Below, piece after piece: positions 1 to 6,907 of a stretch of 25,155 nt of DNA; the stretch's first letter is position 1; the number at the start of each line of letters is the position of its first letter. The notes beneath the pieces are model-generated. The model made no database searches. It was not told where the DNA came from and saw nothing but the letters and a program-made list of their open reading frames with translations. This DNA is from Candidatus Moraniibacteriota bacterium (GTDB taxonomy: Bacteria; Patescibacteriota; Minisyncoccia; Moranbacterales; UBA9337). Position numbers and translations under genes: made by a program. Where the stretch lies: the NCBI GenBank assembly GCA_003510795.1, contig DOKP01000076.1, forward strand, positions 19,343 through 44,497, given 5' to 3'.

Positions 1-33
1 TAATAAATAAACCCTTTTATCACTCGGCTGTTA
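1..33. repeat. 33-bp direct repeat, left copy
   Basis: This segment is identical over 33 bases to 967-999 and in the same orientation. The window begins exactly at its first base, so the repeat could extend further left. To the right the two copies diverge at once (position 34 against 1000). The right copy encodes the last codons and stop of the LysM/CHAP gene, so the left copy is a detached duplicate of that 3' end. Confidence 0.9.
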
Positions 34-45
34 TTCTTTTGAGAT

Positions 46-666
46 TTAACTTAAGCTTGCCTCAATTAATGCTTTTTTAATTATTTCGCTATCAACTTCA
101 AACCCCTCTTTATACACAACTTCTTCCGCATAACTAATGTCCTTAAAATACCCTAATTGCACTCTGAACATTTTTTCATTAAACTCATTTCTAAAAAGAT
201 TATTGGTTTTTTTAATTATCTCGCTTATCGTATGAAAATCCTTTAATATAAAATACAAATCCACATAGTCTTTCCATTTAGCTCTTTGGCCCAAAGCATG
301 AGCTTTCATTGCTGCCAACGTGAGAAGGTCGGGCATTTTAATTACATCTTCTATTTTTTCATTAAACTGTACTTGCTCAAAAGGATAATGGAAAAAAGTA
401 AATTTTACGCCTTTTATAATAACAGTTAATTCTCCGAGTTTATCCACGATAGTTTTATCAATAGATTTTCTTTCTGTAATTTTTCTCTTAATATCATTAT
501 TTTTAAATCCCTTGTCTTTTAACGTAAATAAATCAAAATCAATTGACTCTCTATGACCAATCTGTAAGGCAATGGCTGTTCCGCCAACTAATCCAAAGCT
601 ACGCTGAAATTTAGCTACCAAAGGCAACAGTTCGACTTGCTCTTTTGTTAAAATTTCATCATGCAT
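46..666 (-). CDS. nucleotidyltransferase, AbiEii/AbiGii toxin family
   Basis: A 206-residue protein resembling AbiEii-type toxins, which are nucleotidyltransferase-fold enzymes that modify cellular targets using an NTP. Visible signatures are the GGT motif at residues 28-30, followed after about a dozen residues by the acidic DFDLF motif at 43-47 (the metal-binding G-G-T/S...D-x-D pattern), and a later basic/acidic block around 120-142 (KAHALGQR...DYVDLYFIL) typical of the family. Its start overlaps the end of the upstream gene by 8 bp, so the two are probably translationally coupled, with the antitoxin candidate made first. The length is somewhat short for the family (inference: a single-domain form). 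Target and toxicity cannot be read from sequence. Confidence 0.85.
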   Translation of the reverse strand: MHDEILTKEQVELLPLVAKFQRSFGLVGGTAIALQIGHRESIDFDLFTLKDKGFKNNDIKRKITERKSIDKTIVDKLGELTVIIKGVKFTFFHYPFEQVQFNEKIEDVIKMPDLLTLAAMKAHALGQRAKWKDYVDLYFILKDFHTISEIIKKTNNLFRNEFNEKMFRVQLGYFKDISYAEEVVYKEGFEVDSEIIKKALIEASLS

Positions 667-928
667 ACTTTTGAAAATATAATTTAAAGTAATGTTTTAC
701 ATCCGAACGGTAATTGCACCTCATCAAAGAAGGATCTGTTTTAGCACGAAAGATGCTTGCTACTCTTTTGATTCCCAAAATACTAATCATTTCTTGAACA
801 TCATCCCAATCGCCATAATTTAAAACAGCTTCTACGATCGCTTCATCACTAAGTCCATCCCAATTTTTGGTATACCAAATCAGGTATTTTCTTTTTTTTA
901 TAAAATCATGAATATTTTTGCTTTTCAT
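659..928 (-). CDS. probable antitoxin partner of the AbiEii-like protein
   Basis: An 89-residue protein, first gene of the two-gene unit. The core around residues 15-60 (KYLIWYTKNWDGLSDEAIVE, then a VLNYGDWDDV segment) resembles small helical proteins commonly encoded just upstream of AbiEii-type nucleotidyltransferases in Patescibacteria (DUF6922-like, from memory and not verified). No DNA-binding motif is obvious. The strong promoter at 935-963 places the likely transcript start at or next to the ATG, so the mRNA is probably leaderless. The antitoxin role is inferred from gene order and overlap, not from a recognised catalytic motif. Confidence 0.7.
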   Translation of the reverse strand: MKSKNIHDFIKKRKYLIWYTKNWDGLSDEAIVEAVLNYGDWDDVQEMISILGIKRVASIFRAKTDPSLMRCNYRSDVKHYFKLYFQKYA

Positions 929-934
929 AGTTTA

Positions 935-963
935 ATTATACTAAAAAACTACACATTTTTCAA
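935..963 (-). promoter_or_regulatory. sigma70-type promoter of the toxin/antitoxin pair
   Basis: On the minus strand, TTGAAA (958-963) and a perfect TATAAT (935-940) are separated by exactly 17 bp. Transcription would start near 928, the first base of the antitoxin ATG, predicting a leaderless message. The promoter lies entirely inside the repeat-bounded unit, 3 bp from the right repeat. Confidence 0.75.
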
Positions 964-965
964 CT

Positions 966-2111
966 CTAATAAATAAACCCTTTTATCACTCGGCTGTTAG
1001 TCGCGATTACTCTTTTGCTAGTTTTAGCCCAACCTTTGTAGTTCATTTCTGAAATAGTAATGGTGCCTTTGCCCACTGATTCTACAATAGCTACATGTCC
1101 CCACCAGGACTCCGAGCTAACCATGATAGCGCCCACTGCGGGAGCTTTTCCTGTTTTGTAACCCCTGGCCTTGGCATTATACAGCCATGTTCCGGCATTT
1201 CCTCCCCACGGGACATATCTTTTTTGCGCTACATACCAAGTACAATACCCATAAGGGAACCTATGTCCTGCCCCTCCTTTGCCATCTAATTTTTTAGTTC
1301 CCGAAATTTTAGGATCACCACCCTCTGGAGTAGCATAAACTCGCCTGTCAATTACCGTAGGACTTTCTACGACCGGAACAGGAATTTCTTTTTGTCCTCC
1401 AGGAATAACAAGTTCTTGTCCCTCCTTTATTTCTCCATTAGCTGGAATGCTATCGTTAAAAGAAATTATTTTTTCTTTTTCAGCTTTATATTCTTTGGCG
1501 ATATCGTCCAAATTTTCTCCTTTTTTTACAACATAAGTTAATCCCGCCACAGGTAAAATAAATATTTTGTCTCCTGGTTGTATCTCATCCACATTTTCAA
1601 TATCATTAGCCCAAAGGATTGTGTTGGTGGTTATGCTGAATTTTTGCGCAATAGTGCTAACCGTATCTCCATCTTTAACCAAATACACCTCCACACCTCC
1701 ATCTTCTTCCGGATCTTTCAGAACCGGGCTTGATGGAGCACTCACAATCTTTCCGCCTACGGCAGTAATTTGGTTCAGATCATCTTCTTTAAATTCTGGA
1801 TCAACCGCTCTGCTTGCTACAGAAATTGGACTAAGTTGGGATTTCTTAGTATTTTCCACCTCTATATTCATATCATTTCTTACTTCATTTCTATTCCCGT
1901 TTCGCCACTGTCCGCTCAAGAAATTGCCTGCTTGGCCACCAGAGGCTACATTATTAGTTGCCGTAACCAGCATAGCACTAGAAACAACCACCGCCAAAGC
2001 AGAGTATTTCCTAAAAAGGTTTAATAATCTAATAGTTCGATGCATCTTTACAAAAAGAGCAACTTTCTTTTGTAAGCTATAAAGCTCTGTTTGAAAATTT
2101 TTACTTTTCAT
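966..2111 (-). CDS. secreted LysM-CHAP peptidoglycan hydrolase
   Basis: A 381-residue cell-wall hydrolase. A hydrophobic segment at about 37-52 follows a basic N terminus and should act as a signal anchor or uncleaved signal peptide. Two LysM peptidoglycan-binding domains follow (about 142-187 and 192-237, each with the V-K-x-G-D/E-x-L/V start and a P-G or G-Q end), then a Pro/Val linker and a C-terminal CHAP domain (about 283-381) with the catalytic cysteine at 290 (YGYCTWYVA) and histidine at 339 (WGHVAIVE). CHAP enzymes are amidases or endopeptidases that cut peptidoglycan stem peptides or cross-bridges. A later start at Met23 is possible. The 3' end is duplicated at 1-33. Two hairpins lie immediately before the start codon. 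Confidence 0.9.
   Translation of the reverse strand: MKSKNFQTELYSLQKKVALFVKMHRTIRLLNLFRKYSALAVVVSSAMLVTATNNVASGGQAGNFLSGQWRNGNRNEVRNDMNIEVENTKKSQLSPISVASRAVDPEFKEDDLNQITAVGGKIVSAPSSPVLKDPEEDGGVEVYLVKDGDTVSTIAQKFSITTNTILWANDIENVDEIQPGDKIFILPVAGLTYVVKKGENLDDIAKEYKAEKEKIISFNDSIPANGEIKEGQELVIPGGQKEIPVPVVESPTVIDRRVYATPEGGDPKISGTKKLDGKGGAGHRFPYGYCTWYVAQKRYVPWGGNAGTWLYNAKARGYKTGKAPAVGAIMVSSESWWGHVAIVESVGKGTITISEMNYKGWAKTSKRVIATNSRVIKGFIY
967..999. repeat. 33-bp direct repeat, right copy (3' end of LysM/CHAP gene)
   Basis: A perfect copy of 1-33. Read on the minus strand it covers the terminal codons (NSRVIKGFIY) and most of the stop of the LysM/CHAP gene, so this is the functional copy. Confidence 0.9.
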
Positions 2112-2112
2112 C

Positions 2113-2164
2113 AGGATTTTTTTGAAAAATCCTTTAAATTGTTTTTTGCAAATACAGCAAAAAC
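2113..2164 (-). promoter_or_regulatory. tandem leader hairpins before the LysM/CHAP start
   Basis: Two inverted repeats sit in the 5' leader. Arms 2113-2121 and 2125-2133 (9 bp, 3-nt loop) end one base upstream of the start codon. Arms 2142-2149 and 2157-2164 (8 bp) lie just before them. They could occlude ribosome access or act in mRNA stability; no ligand class is recognised. Confidence 0.35.
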
Positions 2165-2388
2165 CCTTCTTTTAGCTCAAACTGTTAGAATTTTGCCTTA
2201 AAAAAGCAATTTTTCATTAAATTTAAGCTCTAATTTTTATGCTTAATACTATTACAACTCAAACAATTCTACCTATATGTGCCATAAAATCCATTAAGCA
2301 CGGGCGTTCTGTCTGGATTAGGATAGTATGGATTAAGTTGTAACGGCATAAACCATTATATTATTAATAACTCTCAAAGTCAAAGCGC

Positions 2389-2408
2389 TTATCCACAGCT
2401 TATTAACA
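2389..2408 (+). promoter_or_regulatory. DnaA box plus degenerate second box
   Basis: A perfect TTATCCACA (2389-2397) is followed after 2 bp by TTATTAACA (2400-2408). The same layout, box then a TTATTAA start two bases on, occurs before dnaA at 19638. It may link the LysM/CHAP gene to DnaA, or simply titrate DnaA. Confidence 0.5.
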
Positions 2409-2451
2409 AGATTTGTGAGTTATCAAGCTTGTCAAACTTTTGGTCGGACGT

Positions 2452-2611
2452 GTCATTTCGACCAAGTAAATTTATGTACTCATAAATTTATGCGCGGAGA
2501 AATCTCAACTTTCTAATTTTTATACATGGATTAAACGTTCTGGATGTCCAATGTCTGAGATTTCTCCGCTCCTATATTTTTGAGTACAAAAATATATCCG
2601 GTCGAAATGAC
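2452..2611. repeat. 160-bp palindromic intergenic element (family 1, copy A)
   Basis: The termini are inverted: GTCATTTCGACC at 2452-2463 and GGTCGAAATGAC at 2600-2611. A second inverted pair is nested inside (GCGGAGAAATCTCA at 2494-2507, its complement at 2556-2569). Between them lie two small perfect hairpins, 2467-2490 and 2573-2596, both with a TACT/AGTA loop. It has no ORF. Related to copies at 6071 and 6671, it looks MITE-like and non-coding. Confidence 0.75.
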
Positions 2612-2718
2612 ACGCTAAGAGATTATTGTTATATTGGCATGTTATTTTGTTTTAATGTTTTATTGTTTTAATGCTAATATGCTTTCATGTTTTAATGTTA
2701 ATATGTTAATATGTATTT
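2612..2718. repeat. low-complexity TTTTAATG/TTAATATG run before xer
   Basis: Degenerate short repeats of ATGTTTTAATG and GTTAATATG type fill the last 90 bases before the recombinase start. Similar runs, partly in reverse orientation, occur at about 7350-7400, 8593-8640 and 10282-10325. No convincing promoter hexamer pair is visible here. Confidence 0.5.
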
Positions 2719-3642
2719 ATGACGCACAATCATTTAGCATCACTTAGTAATGACTTTTTAGAACATCTGGAGATAGATTTAAATAGATCACAAAAGACTA
2801 TTGAGAACTATAATCATTATCTAGAGAGGTTTTTGAATTTTTCAAAAATAACCCAAGCCAAAGATATTAATCTTGATTTAATTAAAAAATATCGCCTTTA
2901 TCTTAATCGATTAGAGGATAATAAGGGGGCAAAGCTTAAAAAAATAACTCAAAACTATCATATTATTGCTCTACGCAACTTTTTGAAATATCTCGCCAAG
3001 CAAGATATTGTCACTCTTTCGGCGGAAAAAATAGAAGTTGGCAAAAATCCCCAGCAAGAAATGATTTTTTTAAACTTTGACGAGATAGAAAGAATTTTAA
3101 ATGAAGTCAACAAGTCGACTCTGCAATCTTTAAGAGATAGAGCTATTTTAGAACTACTCTTTTCAGCTGGACTGCGCGTCTCCGAGCTTTCATCTTTAAA
3201 TATCGAACAAATCAACCTTAAAACTCAAGAATTCAGTATTATTGGAAAAGGCTCTAAGATGAGAGTGGTCTTCATCTCTGATTCGGCCAAAACCGCTCTG
3301 GAAAAATATTTATACAAAAGAGTTGACATTGATCCGGCTCTTTTTATCCGCACCAATAAAATCGGCTTTAAAAAAGAAGATGATTTGCGCTTAACGGCTC
3401 GATCTATCCAAAGAATAGTAAAATTCTATGCCAAAAGGGCTGGAATTATTAAAGATGTCCACCCTCATACTTTCCGCCATAGTTTTGCTACTGACCTACT
3501 CGCTAATGGCGCTGACATCCGTAGCGTTCAAGCAATGCTTGGGCATTCTTCCATCACTACTACTCAAATTTATACTCACGTTACCAATCAGCAACTCAGA
3601 GATATTCACAAAAAGTTTCATCGAAAAAAATTTTCAAATTAG
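2719..3642 (+). CDS. xerD: tyrosine recombinase, XerC/XerD family
   Basis: A 307-residue site-specific recombinase of the Xer type, which resolves chromosome dimers at dif with FtsK help. The N-terminal SAM-like core-binding domain spans about 5-95 and the catalytic domain about 115-300. All catalytic residues are visible: Arg153 (GLRVSEL), Lys177 (GKGSK), His250 and Arg253 (HTFRH), His276 (LGHSS) and the nucleophile Tyr285 (IYTH). Length matches XerC/XerD (about 300). It is the only recombinase in the window, so it may serve as the single Xer. XerC, XerD and XerH-like assignments cannot be separated by eye. An integrase of a mobile element is less likely given the compact Xer architecture. 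Confidence 0.85.
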   Translation: MTHNHLASLSNDFLEHLEIDLNRSQKTIENYNHYLERFLNFSKITQAKDINLDLIKKYRLYLNRLEDNKGAKLKKITQNYHIIALRNFLKYLAKQDIVTLSAEKIEVGKNPQQEMIFLNFDEIERILNEVNKSTLQSLRDRAILELLFSAGLRVSELSSLNIEQINLKTQEFSIIGKGSKMRVVFISDSAKTALEKYLYKRVDIDPALFIRTNKIGFKKEDDLRLTARSIQRIVKFYAKRAGIIKDVHPHTFRHSFATDLLANGADIRSVQAMLGHSSITTTQIYTHVTNQQLRDIHKKFHRKKFSN

Positions 3643-3651
3643 CTATCTCTG

Positions 3652-3690
3652 CCTCTCCATCTTGTACTCAAGGGGGAGATTGAGAGGGGG
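3652..3690. repeat. CCTCTC/GAGAGG palindromic repeat (family 2)
   Basis: Between xer and pcrA, a CCTCTCC segment (3652-3658) and a GAGAGGGGG segment (3682-3690) flank a small hairpin CTTG-TACT-CAAG (3661-3672). The same arrangement occurs at 6004-6057. It may double as a transcript end for xer, but no clean U-tract follows. Confidence 0.5.
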
Positions 3691-3725
3691 TTTGCTATTT
3701 TTATTTACTAAAACATTATATATTT

Positions 3726-5990
3726 ATGCTAAATTTATTAGATCAACTCAACCCTTCCCAAAAAAAAGCCGTCACTACCACCGAAGGTCCGGTTTTAGTT
3801 ATCGCCGGAGCCGGCAGCGGTAAAACAAAAACTCTCACTCACCGTGTAGTTTATTTAATTCAAGAAAAAAACATTGCCCCGCACAATATTCTTGCAGTAA
3901 CTTTTACCAATAAGGCCTCCATGGAAATGAAGGATCGCATCATGAAATTACTGAGAGAAAGCTCTCAAAAATCAAATGGTTTTCCGCACATTGGAACTTT
4001 TCACAATATTTGCGCTAAGATTCTCCGTAAAGAAATTGACAACTTGGGTTACAAAAAAACTTTCAATATCTTTGATGACCAAGATCAGCTCACTCTAATC
4101 AAAAGAATCTTTAAAAATTTAGAAATAAACAAAGACCAATTTAATCCCCGTGGCATTTTAAGTATTATTTCTAAAACCAAAAATGAACTAAGGAATGCTG
4201 AGATGTTTGAACTTGGTGCCAATGGTTATTACGAAGAAATCGTCTCCAAAGTTTACAAGCGCTATCAAAAAGAATTAAAAGAAAATAACGCCTTGGATTT
4301 TGATGATTTAATCTTTTTGACTGTTACAATTTTTGAAAAATTTCCCGCTATTTTAAATTATTATCAAGAACTATTCAGATACATTATGGTAGATGAATAT
4401 CAAGACACCAACCATGCTCAATATCGATTAATTAAAATGCTTTCTGCTAAACATAAAAACATTTGGGCCACGGGGGACGATTTTCAAGCAATCTATGGCT
4501 GGAGGCAGGCTAATATTGAAAATATTTTAAACTTCGAAAAAGATTACTCTCAGGCCAAAGAAATTAAATTGGAACAAAATTATCGCTCCACTCAAATTAT
4601 CTTGGATGCGGCCGCTGAGATTATCGCTAAAAATGTCAATCAAAAAAACAAAAAAATCTGGACCGAAAAAACTGGCGGTCATTTAATCACCTCTTTTGAA
4701 GCCCAAGATGAAAAAGAAGAAGCTCAGTTTATTGTGAAAGAAATTAAAAATAGTTTAGAGCTAGCAGTCGACAGTTCACAGCAAAAAACGACGGATCAAA
4801 AATCAATCATAGCAAACCGTGAACCGTCAACCGCAAATCAAGAATTATCCCCTACCGTGAACTGTGAACTGTCGACCAAGAACTACAGGGATTTTGCCAT
4901 CCTTTACCGCACCAATGCTCAATCCCGAATTATCGAAGAAATTATGCTTAAACATTCTATTCCTTATCGTATTATTGGCGGTTTAAAATTCTATCAAAGA
5001 AAAGAAGTTAAAGATATCATCGCTTATTTGCGCCTAATTCAAAATCCTGCCGACTCCATTTCTCTGGAAAGAATCCTTAATGAACCCAAGCGTGGACTTG
5101 GCAAGGCCACGCTAAAAAAATGGCTCTCCTTTGCTCAGGAAAAAAACGTTAATCCGATAGAAGCTGGGCTATTACTAAAAAATGAAACCTTATTAAACAA
5201 AGGCAAAAGCTCTGCCATTGTAAATTTTTGTGAATTTATTAATAAAACCGCAAATTTAAGAAGCACACTAACCTTATCTCAATTAATCCGCAAGATTTTT
5301 GAACTTTCTGGCTATGAAAAAATGTTAGAAGATTTAGGCGAAGAAGGCGAAGTTAAAGCCGAAAACATCAAAGAGCTTTTAAGTGTCTCCAAAAAATATA
5401 AAGATGACATGGCTATTGATTCGATTGATCAATTTTTAGAAGAAGTCGCGCTTGTTTCCGATACTGATAAAATTGATCAAGACCAAAATTCTGTCCATAT
5501 GATGACCTTGCACAGCGCCAAAGGATTAGAATTTCCAGTAATTTTTATCGCCGGATTGGAAGAAGGAATATTGCCTCATTCAAGGAGCATGCTTAGTCAT
5601 AAAGAAATGGAGGAAGAGAGACGACTTATGTATGTAGGAGTTACTCGAGCCAAAGAAAAAGTTTATTTGCTTTTTACTAATTTGCGCACTATCTTTGGCT
5701 CCACGCAGTCCAATACTCCTTCTCGATTTTTAGATGACATCCCTACTCACTTGATGGATATCGCCACTCCAGAAAAAAATAATTTTCTTGATACTATTTT
5801 TGGTAAAAAAAATAAAAAAGAAATTCTTCCCAAGACTCCTTCTGAGTTCAAGGATGGAGAAAAAGTTTCTCATCCAGAATTTGGCGATGGCGTTGTAATT
5901 TCTAGCAACCCAGAAACTATTACAGTTGTTTTTCGTAAAGCCGGCATCAAAAAACTTTCCGCCGCCTACGCCAACCTCAAAAAACTTTAA
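3726..5990 (+). CDS. pcrA: ATP-dependent DNA helicase PcrA/UvrD
   Basis: A 754-residue superfamily 1A 3'-5' helicase acting in repair, removal of recombination intermediates and RNA polymerase backtracking. The motifs are intact: Walker A GAGSGKT at 28-34, DEYQDT (about 223-228), GDDFQAIYGWR (motif III), the LEQNYRS segment, TLHSAKGLEFPVIF (motif V) and ERRLMYVGVTRAKE (motif VI). The C terminus (about 708-754; KVSHPEFGDGVV...KKLSAAYANLKKL) is the Tudor-like RNA-polymerase-binding tail characteristic of PcrA. Unusual: about 40 extra low-complexity residues (345-388) separate the FIVKEIKNS helix from YRDFAILYRTNAQSR, encoded by a palindromic DNA insertion. No SD is seen before the ATG. Confidence 0.95.
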   Translation: MLNLLDQLNPSQKKAVTTTEGPVLVIAGAGSGKTKTLTHRVVYLIQEKNIAPHNILAVTFTNKASMEMKDRIMKLLRESSQKSNGFPHIGTFHNICAKILRKEIDNLGYKKTFNIFDDQDQLTLIKRIFKNLEINKDQFNPRGILSIISKTKNELRNAEMFELGANGYYEEIVSKVYKRYQKELKENNALDFDDLIFLTVTIFEKFPAILNYYQELFRYIMVDEYQDTNHAQYRLIKMLSAKHKNIWATGDDFQAIYGWRQANIENILNFEKDYSQAKEIKLEQNYRSTQIILDAAAEIIAKNVNQKNKKIWTEKTGGHLITSFEAQDEKEEAQFIVKEIKNSLELAVDSSQQKTTDQKSIIANREPSTANQELSPTVNCELSTKNYRDFAILYRTNAQSRIIEEIMLKHSIPYRIIGGLKFYQRKEVKDIIAYLRLIQNPADSISLERILNEPKRGLGKATLKKWLSFAQEKNVNPIEAGLLLKNETLLNKGKSSAIVNFCEFINKTANLRSTLTLSQLIRKIFELSGYEKMLEDLGEEGEVKAENIKELLSVSKKYKDDMAIDSIDQFLEEVALVSDTDKIDQDQNSVHMMTLHSAKGLEFPVIFIAGLEEGILPHSRSMLSHKEMEEERRLMYVGVTRAKEKVYLLFTNLRTIFGSTQSNTPSRFLDDIPTHLMDIATPEKNNFLDTIFGKKNKKEILPKTPSEFKDGEKVSHPEFGDGVVISSNPETITVVFRKAGIKKLSAAYANLKKL
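4767..4876. repeat. palindromic repeat inserted in frame within pcrA
   Basis: A perfect 15-bp inverted repeat, GTCGACAGTTCACAG at 4767-4781 and its complement at 4862-4876, bounds a 110-bp block. The interior has heptamer-like units (CCGTGAA, CCGTCAA, CTGTGAA). The block stays open in the helicase frame and encodes a Ser/Thr/Gln/Asn-rich linker with none of the flanking domain character. Confidence 0.8.
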
Positions 5991-6003
5991 CCCACACTTC
6001 TCT

Positions 6004-6057
6004 CCCTCTCGCCCGTGTAATCAATGGAGAGATGTCATGTACTCATGACAGAGAGGG
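6004..6057. repeat. CCCTCTC/GAGAGGG palindromic repeat (family 2)
   Basis: The arms CCCTCTC (6004-6010) and GAGAGGG (6051-6057) enclose a perfect 7-bp hairpin TGTCATG-TACT-CATGACA (6033-6050). It belongs with 3652-3690. It lies just downstream of pcrA and may serve as its transcript end. Confidence 0.55.
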
Positions 6058-6070
6058 TTCACTCAAACTC

Positions 6071-6117
6071 GTCATTGCGAAAAAATATTGTAATCAATAT
6101 TTTTGTGGCAATCTCAC
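6071..6117. repeat. palindromic intergenic element (family 1, short copy B)
   Basis: GTCATTGCGA (6071-6080) pairs, through ATTGC/GCAAT, with GTGGCAATCTC (6106-6116). Between them is a perfect 10-bp hairpin, 6081-6090 and 6095-6104, with a TAAT loop. It corresponds to the left half of copy A, with different bases that still pair. Confidence 0.65.
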
Positions 6118-6327
6118 TCATTCCACCCAAAACCCATCTTCTCTTATGGAGGTCAGGATTTTTTATTTTATTACAATTAGATTTCCCTAAAGACTAACCT
6201 TCAAATGCTCCCGAGGATTAGTCTCAAAAAAACTAAAGTAAATGCAGTTATTTTGCTATAATTAAAGTGTCCTTAATGTGTGCATTTATACTTGATACAA
6301 AATACTTAATTCATAATACATACCCAT
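6118..6327. other. intergenic stretch before the MGMT gene
   Basis: No gene is seen. It contains an inverted repeat AGACTAA/TTAGTCT (6191-6197 and 6218-6224) of unknown role, and the promoter listed at 6254-6262. Confidence 0.5.
6254..6262 (+). promoter_or_regulatory. extended -10 promoter of the MGMT gene
   Basis: TGCTATAAT matches the TGnTATAAT extended -10 consensus. The predicted start near 6269 leaves a leader of about 60 nt before the ATG at 6328. No good -35 is seen. Confidence 0.55.
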
Positions 6328-6642
6328 ATGAAAAACCATTCCAACACTAAATTAAAAAAACGATCTGGCGTTCCAAAATTTCGCACCCCCTCCCCTTTTC
6401 AAGCTCGAGTTTTTGCCGTGGTTAAAAAAATTCCTCGCGGAAAAGTTTTAACTTATAAAGAAGTGGCCCAGAAAATTGGCTCCCCAAAAGCCTATCGCGC
6501 TGTCGGCAATGCGCTTAATAAAAATTACAATAAAGATGTCCCTTGCCACCGCGTAATTAAATCAGACGGCACATTGGGGGGCTTTCGAGATGGCGCCAAG
6601 GCCAAAGCCAAAATCCTTAAAAAAGAAGGTTATTTGAAATAA
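6328..6642 (+). CDS. ogt: methylated-DNA-protein cysteine methyltransferase (MGMT family)
   Basis: A 104-residue protein consisting of the C-terminal DNA-binding/alkyl-acceptor domain only. It shows the helix-turn-helix region with Tyr43 (LTYKEVA) and the arginine finger Arg57 (YRAVG), then the active-site PCHR motif with acceptor Cys73, and GGF at 84-86. Because the cysteine is present, direct transfer of alkyl groups from O6-alkylguanine is expected, rather than the lesion-flagging of alkyltransferase-like proteins, which have Trp there. The N-terminal ribonuclease-like domain of full-length Ogt/AdaB is replaced by a short basic tail. Short versions of this family are common. The gene is monocistronic between palindromic repeats. 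The symbol is approximate. Confidence 0.85.
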   Translation: MKNHSNTKLKKRSGVPKFRTPSPFQARVFAVVKKIPRGKVLTYKEVAQKIGSPKAYRAVGNALNKNYNKDVPCHRVIKSDGTLGGFRDGAKAKAKILKKEGYLK

Positions 6643-6670
6643 TAAATTCCCACTTAGAACAAGCGCTCTT

Positions 6671-6847
6671 GTCATTCCGACCGGACAAATTTTTAATAGC
6701 GCTTTTTCAGTACAGCGCTATTAAAAATTTGGTAGTGGAGGAATCTCTTTTAAATAAAGCTATCTACATTGAGCAGTCAATCCATCTACATTTGACTTTA
6801 TTTTATTTTTATGCAAATATTTAACGTTGTAGATGTTCTACAATGAC
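6671..6847. repeat. 177-bp palindromic intergenic element (family 1, copy C)
   Basis: It starts with GTCATTCCGACCGG (6671) and ends with CTACAATGAC (6847), so the GTCATT/AATGAC termini are inverted. Subterminal ATTCC pairs with GGAAT in GGAGGAATCTC (6737-6747). Arms 6687-6703 and 6714-6730 form a perfect 17-bp hairpin. A segment at about 6806-6836 aligns with 2518-2548 of copy A (23 of 30 bases by eye), showing common descent. A second hairpin, TTGTAGA/TCTACAA, lies near the right end. Confidence 0.7.
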
Positions 6848-6896
6848 AAAATAAATTTTTCTAGGCAATAGGGCCACAATGCAAAAAAATAAACTC

Positions 6897-6902
6897 GGAG
6901 GA
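6897..6902 (+). promoter_or_regulatory. strong Shine-Dalgarno site
   Basis: GGAGGA lies 5 nt before the ATG at 6908. It is the only canonical SD noticed before a gene in this window and fixes the start of the orphan ORF. Confidence 0.85.
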
Positions 6903-6907
6903 ATAAT

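Larger units (their letters stand above)
1..999. mobile_element. putative repeat-bounded toxin/antitoxin cassette
   Basis: A unit of about 930 bp (34-966) lies between two perfect 33-bp direct repeats. It contains a complete minus-strand transcription unit: a promoter at 935-963, an antitoxin-like gene and an AbiEii-like toxin gene. The right repeat overlaps the 3' end of the CHAP gene, the pattern left by integration at a gene end that restores the reading frame. No recombinase is encoded inside, so any movement would need a partner in trans; the Xer gene at 2719 is a possible but unproven one. An ordinary duplication or an assembly effect is also possible, because the left repeat sits at the window edge. 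Confidence 0.4.

Noticed and set aside
1095..2082. Plus-strand ORFs opposite the LysM/CHAP gene
   Set aside because: They are shadows of a clear coding gene with recognisable domains on the minus strand and have no family features.
2240..2400. Riboswitch or structured RNA upstream of the LysM/CHAP gene
   Set aside because: A GTGC/GCAC pairing is visible but no known riboswitch consensus, including the c-di-AMP type often near cell-wall hydrolases, could be matched.
3428..3823. Plus-strand ORF bridging xer and pcrA
   Set aside because: It runs out of frame through the end of xer and the start of pcrA, and its product is low-complexity with no family resemblance.
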